Shown here: positions 60,320 to 64,000 of the stretch, one piece after another
Layout: each line of letters starts with the position of its first letter
Position numbering within the stretch: position 1 is the stretch's first letter
Assembly (NCBI GenBank): GCA_965199005.1
Contig: CBDAQK010000006.1
Coordinates: 1,054,001 to 1,118,000 of the forward strand
Source: LMUY01 sp965199005
Lineage (GTDB): Bacteria > Pseudomonadota > Alphaproteobacteria > Acetobacterales > Acetobacteraceae
Length of the DNA: 64,000 bases
Direction: 5' to 3'
Translations under genes and position numbers: made by a program
The notes under the pieces: model-generated
What the model saw: the letters and a program-made list of their open reading frames with translations, nothing else
Databases searched by the model: none
What the model was told of the DNA's origin: nothing

Positions 60320-62080
60320 CTAGTATCCAACCGCCGAACCAGCCGGCCGGCGGTCATCATTGGCGCCGTACAGCAAGCCCGGCCGCACCCGGCCGGACAA
60401 GGCGGCGTCATTGGCGGGCGCCGCCAGCTTGCCGGGCACGGGTGTCGCCGGGCCAACCTCGATCATCTCCGCAGCGCCCCACGGCACTTGTTCCGTGATC
60501 ATGTAGCCCATCCCTCGCAGCAGGGCCTGCGTGTCCGGGGACAAGGCATACGGCTCCGCATACAGCACGTCCGGCAGCCATTGGTGGTGGATACGCGGCG
60601 CATCGACCGCATCCTGCGGAGCCATGTCGAAATCCACCACGTTCAGGATCGTCTCCAGCGTGATGGTGATGATCCGCGAGCCGCCGGGAGAACCCGCCAC
60701 CAGCAGCGTCTTGCCGTCCCGCGTCACGATGCTGGGGGCCATCGACGAGAGCGGGCGCTTGCCCGGCGCGATGGAATTCGCCTCGCCCTGCACCAGCCCA
60801 TACAGATTAGGCACGCCCAACTTGACGGTAAAATCGTCCATCTCGTCGTTCAGCAGAAACCCGGTATCGCCGGCGATGGTGATGGCACCGAAGGCGCCAT
60901 TGATCGTGTAGGTGGCGGACACCGCATTGCCGGCCTTGTCGACGACCGAAAACTGCGTCGTCTCCGGCCTCTCATGCGGCGGCGTGCCGGGTCGCAAATC
61001 CTGCGAGGGCGTCGCGCGGTCCGTGATGATGGCCCGGATGCCGGCCGCATAGGCCTTCGACAGCAGGCGGTCGAGCGGGTTGTGCACGAAGGCCGGGTCA
61101 CCGAGGAAGGTGTTGCGGTCGAGGTAGGCGTGCCGCATCGCCTCCGCCATCAGATGCACGGATTGGGCGCTGTGGAAGCCGAGCGCCGCCATGTCGTAGC
61201 CCTCCAGGATGTTCAGGATTTCGCACATCGTGGCACCGCCGGAGGATGGCGGCGGGGCGGACAGCACCACCACGTCACGGTAGCTGCATCGCAGCGGCTC
61301 CGTCTCCTCCACGCGGTAGGCGGCAAAATCGGCCTCGGTGAGGATGCCGCCGTCCTGCTTGGCGGCCGCGGCGACGGCCTGCGGAATATGGCCGTGATAG
61401 AACGCGCCGGCCCCACCGGCCGCGATGGCGGCGAGCGTGTTCGCCAAATCTGGCTGAACCAGGCGGTCACCGGGTTGCAGTGCGCTGCCATCGCGGCGGA
61501 GGAAGATCTTGGCGACCTCCGGCTGGACGCGGAAGCGGTCCACCTTGGTGTCGAGGATGTCGGTATCGGCACGGGTCAGGACGAAGCCATCCCGCGCCAG
61601 CCGGATGGCCGGCACCATCACCGCGGCGCGTGGCAGGGTGCCATAATGCGCCAGCGCCGCCTCCAGCCCGGCGACGGTGCCGGGCACGCCCGCGGCACCC
61701 GACCCATTGAGGCTGGCGCCCGGCCGGACCCTGCCGTTTGCGTCCAGATACATGTCGGCGGTGGCGGCAGCGGGCGCCATCTCGCGGAAATCGATGAAGC
61801 GGTCGCGCCCGTCGGCCAAATGCAGCGTCATGAACCCGCCGCCGCCAATATTGCCGCAGCACGGGTTCACCACGGCCAACGCGTAGCCCACCGCCACCGC
61901 GGCATCGACCGCATTGCCGCCGGCCTGCAGGATTTCCACCCCCGCCTCGGAGGCCAGGCGTTGGGACGTGACGACCATGCCGCTCGCCGCCTCGACCGCA
62001 GGGGGCGTTGCCGCACGCGCGCCCGGCCACAGCGAAAGCATCAGCCAGGCCGCAGCGGGCAGCAGGCGGCAAGACGGCAT
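60320..62080 (-). CDS. ggt: gamma-glutamyltransferase
   Basis: A 586-residue exported Ntn hydrolase splitting glutathione and gamma-glutamyl compounds. The signal peptide is LLPAAAWLMLSLWPGARAA. The N-terminal subunit has SEAGVEILQAGGNAVDAAVAVGYALAV and NIGGGGFMTLH; autocleavage and the catalytic Thr lie in PETTQFSVVD, which corresponds to the TTHFSVVD motif of E. coli. GSPGGSRIITITLETILNVVDF is near the C-terminus. It is periplasmic. Confidence 0.95.
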   Translation of the reverse strand: MPSCRLLPAAAWLMLSLWPGARAATPPAVEAASGMVVTSQRLASEAGVEILQAGGNAVDAAVAVGYALAVVNPCCGNIGGGGFMTLHLADGRDRFIDFREMAPAAATADMYLDANGRVRPGASLNGSGAAGVPGTVAGLEAALAHYGTLPRAAVMVPAIRLARDGFVLTRADTDILDTKVDRFRVQPEVAKIFLRRDGSALQPGDRLVQPDLANTLAAIAAGGAGAFYHGHIPQAVAAAAKQDGGILTEADFAAYRVEETEPLRCSYRDVVVLSAPPPSSGGATMCEILNILEGYDMAALGFHSAQSVHLMAEAMRHAYLDRNTFLGDPAFVHNPLDRLLSKAYAAGIRAIITDRATPSQDLRPGTPPHERPETTQFSVVDKAGNAVSATYTINGAFGAITIAGDTGFLLNDEMDDFTVKLGVPNLYGLVQGEANSIAPGKRPLSSMAPSIVTRDGKTLLVAGSPGGSRIITITLETILNVVDFDMAPQDAVDAPRIHHQWLPDVLYAEPYALSPDTQALLRGMGYMITEQVPWGAAEMIEVGPATPVPGKLAAPANDAALSGRVRPGLLYGANDDRRPAGSAVGY

Positions 62081-62096
62081 GGGATGCTCCCGAGTT

Positions 62097-62882
62097 CTAG
62101 GCTGCCAAGGCCTGTGGGCGCATGGCCTCCAGCGTTACCCTTCTCGCCGTATCGGACACCAGCGCGAAGCCGGACGGCACGGTGGTCCAGCCGCCTTCCG
62201 CATCGTCGATCGGTTCGGACACGACGACGAGGCCGCCGGCATCCTGTCGCCAATACAGCGTGGCGGGGCGGCCATCCGACGCCCAGCGGAAGGCCCATAG
62301 GCGGGTGCCATCGGTGAGTGCGGCGGTGAAGCGCAGGGGTGCGGTGATGCCTGCGGCGGTCATCGTCGCCCGGATGTCGCCCAAGGTTGCCGTCATCGCC
62401 CGCACCGGGTCCGCCACCAAACCGCGCGAGAGGGCTGCGAGGAAGATTGCCTCCGAATCGGTGGTGCCGGTTCGTTCGTCGTAGAAATCGTCGGGGATCA
62501 TCGCCTCCACCCGGCGGCGAATGCGGGTCCACTCCCCCACCTGCCCGTTATGCATGAACATCATGCCCCCGGCGCTGAAGGGGTGGCAGTTTGCCCGCGT
62601 GGTTGCCGTGCCAGTGGAGGCGCGGACGTGGGCGAAGAACAGGCCCGAGCGGACCTGGGAGGCCAATGAGCGCAAATTCTCGTCCGACCAGGCGGGACGA
62701 ACCTCGCGATACAGGCCGGGTTGCGGGCGCTCGCCATACCAGCCCATGCCGAACCCGTCGCCATTGGTTTCCGTCTTGCCTTCGCTCGCGTGCAACGATT
62801 GGTGCACGAGGGAATGGCATGGCGCGCAGACCAATGTCTCGATGAGGATTGGCTCACCCTGATAAGCAAGGAAACGACACAT
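62097..62882 (-). CDS. class II glutamine amidotransferase (YafJ-like)
   Basis: A 261-residue Ntn-type glutaminase. The N-terminal catalytic Cys2 is in MCRFLAYQGEPI, and NGDGFGMGWYG, FFAHVRASTGT and NCHPFSAGGMMFMHNGQV are the usual ammonia-handling motifs. The ATG at 62882 is required to expose Cys2. It lies 16 bp after ggt on the opposite side of transcription order (upstream of ggt on the same strand), which suggests a two-gene operon linked to gamma-glutamyl metabolism. Confidence 0.92.
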   Translation of the reverse strand: MCRFLAYQGEPILIETLVCAPCHSLVHQSLHASEGKTETNGDGFGMGWYGERPQPGLYREVRPAWSDENLRSLASQVRSGLFFAHVRASTGTATTRANCHPFSAGGMMFMHNGQVGEWTRIRRRVEAMIPDDFYDERTGTTDSEAIFLAALSRGLVADPVRAMTATLGDIRATMTAAGITAPLRFTAALTDGTRLWAFRWASDGRPATLYWRQDAGGLVVVSEPIDDAEGGWTTVPSGFALVSDTARRVTLEAMRPQALAA

Positions 62883-63013
62883 AGGGCTGACTTCCCGGGC
62901 GGCGATGGTTGTTTGAGTGTAGCATCGGCGGGACCACCCATCACCTGATTTGACAGGTTTCGTGCCGGACGCGATATCCCGCGGCGCCAAGCATTTCCTG
63001 GATGACTCGTGTC

Positions 63014-63958
63014 ATGCCCGTCCACGCGTTCATTTTCCCCGGCCAGGGCAGCCAGTCCGTCGGGATGGGCCGCGATCTCGCGGCTGCGTTTGCCGCCGCC
63101 CGCGAGGTGTTTGGCGAGGTTGACGAGACGCTGAAGCAGAAGCTGTCCAAGCTGATGTTCGAAGGCCCGGCGGAGGATTTGATCCTCACCCACAACACGC
63201 AACCCGCGCTGATGGCCGTCTCCCTGGCGGTGCTGCGCGTGTTGGAGCAAGAGGGCAATGTGGTGGTGAAGCGCAGCGCCGCGCTGGTGGCCGGCCATTC
63301 GCTGGGCGAATACAGCGCGCTGACCGCGGCTGGCAGCCTGACATTGAGCGACTCGGCGCGGCTGCTGAAGCTGCGCGGCGACGCCATGCAACAGGCCGTG
63401 CCACCCGGCGAGGGTGCCATGGCAGCCCTGCTGGGCACGGATTTGGAGGCCGCGCGCGCCATCTGCGCCGAGGTTGCGGCTGACGAGGTAGTCGAGGCGG
63501 CCAACGACAATGGTGGCGGCCAGGTCGTCATATCCGGCCACCGGGCGGCGGTGGAGCGGGCGATCGAGGCGGCCCGCGCGCATGGCATCAAACGCGCGAT
63601 GCTGCTGCCCGTCTCTGCCCCGTTCCATTGCGCGCTGATGGCGCCGGCGGCCGCGGTGATGGAGGATGCCTTGGGCGAAGCCGCAGTGGCGCCGCCCATG
63701 GTGCCGCTGATCGCCAACGTCTCCGCGGCCAAGGCCACCGACCCGGCGGATATCCGCAGCCTGCTGGTCCAGCAGGTGACCGGGACAGTGCGCTGGCGGG
63801 AATGCGTGTTGGCCGCCATGGATTTGGGCGTGGACAGCTTCATTGAACTGGGGGCGGGCAAGGTGTTGTCGGGCCTCGCCCGCCGCATCGCGCCGGATGC
63901 GCGCACGGCCTCCGCCGGCACGCCTGCCGAGATCGAGGCCCTGCTCAAGATCCTCTGA
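63014..63958 (+). CDS. fabD: malonyl-CoA:ACP transacylase
   Basis: A 314-residue acyltransferase loading malonyl units onto acyl carrier protein for fatty acid synthesis. The start AFIFPGQGSQSVGMGRD, the catalytic Ser in VAGHSLGEYSALTAAG, the Arg in LLKLRGDAMQQAVPPGEGAMAA and the His in VSAPFHCALM are all present. The ATG at 63014 begins MPVHAFIF; an upstream in-frame ATG at 63002 is possible. The window ends 42 bp after its stop, so the usual fabG partner cannot be seen. Confidence 0.96.
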   Translation: MPVHAFIFPGQGSQSVGMGRDLAAAFAAAREVFGEVDETLKQKLSKLMFEGPAEDLILTHNTQPALMAVSLAVLRVLEQEGNVVVKRSAALVAGHSLGEYSALTAAGSLTLSDSARLLKLRGDAMQQAVPPGEGAMAALLGTDLEAARAICAEVAADEVVEAANDNGGGQVVISGHRAAVERAIEAARAHGIKRAMLLPVSAPFHCALMAPAAAVMEDALGEAAVAPPMVPLIANVSAAKATDPADIRSLLVQQVTGTVRWRECVLAAMDLGVDSFIELGAGKVLSGLARRIAPDARTASAGTPAEIEALLKIL

Positions 63959-64000
63959 CCGTCGCAGCTTGCACTTTCAACCAAACCGTGCTTCAAGCCG

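Overview
The window is GC-rich chromosomal DNA from an alphaproteobacterium. The gene content (PleD, CreA, a holB-metG-tatD-MBL run, a tkt-gap-pgk run, rpmI-rplT-pheST, ilvIHC-leuA) fits Rhodospirillales/Acetobacteraceae-like bacteria best; that placement is inference from gene order and protein flavour, not a database match.

Layout. 1-3.6 kb: housekeeping genes on the + strand (holB end, metG, tatD, MBL hydrolase). 3.65-11.18 kb: an integrated mobile element of about 7.5 kb. It is bounded by two 28-bp sites that read as Xer/dif recombination sites: the left one looks like an intact dif, the right one is a hybrid with the same XerC-side arm and centre but a different XerD-side arm. Inside are a RepL-like winged-helix gene with a consensus DnaA box upstream, small unknown genes, a serine recombinase, and two tailed-phage-type tail genes. 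Joining the ends in silico extends the RepL-like frame across the site to a stop that overlaps the next gene's ATG by 4 bp (ATGA), so the circular form appears to be the native arrangement and integration cuts an operon. 11.2-15.7 kb: LuxR-type regulator, NtaA-type flavin monooxygenase and two secreted proteins. 15.7-27 kb: a minus-strand catabolic block running modA (nonsense-mutated), livK, livH, a livM-livG fusion, livF, a three-subunit molybdenum hydroxylase of the form II CoxL type, an ABM-domain protein and a DadA-like oxidase. 27.4-30.4 kb: pleD and an EAL phosphodiesterase (c-di-GMP turnover). 30.5-37.2 kb: branched-chain amino acid genes leuA (with a leucine-rich leader peptide and attenuator-like hairpins), an AlgX-like protein, creA, ilvC, ilvH and ilvI. 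37.2-42 kb: miaA and serB divergent by 12 bp, psiE, small membrane/lipoproteins and an M20 amidase. 42.1-46.3 kb: a transketolase-like protein that has lost most active-site residues, followed by intact gap and pgk. 46.3-50.2 kb: NUDIX, lrgAB-like holin pair, DUF2161 nuclease-like protein, and an AT-richer patch with an OhrR-type regulator. 50.2-54 kb: dapF, a secreted protein, mtaB and ftsY, tightly packed. 54.2-58.8 kb: rpmI, rplT, pheS and pheT; pheT is frameshifted as read. 58.8-64 kb: MFS exporter, gamma-glutamyltransferase, class II glutamine amidotransferase and fabD.

How it fits together. Genes left of the dif-like site are all on + and those to its right are mostly on - up to about 38 kb, as expected if replication converges near this site, so the window probably spans the chromosome terminus. 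The most interesting object is the Xer-integrated element, whose replication-type gene spans its own attachment site.
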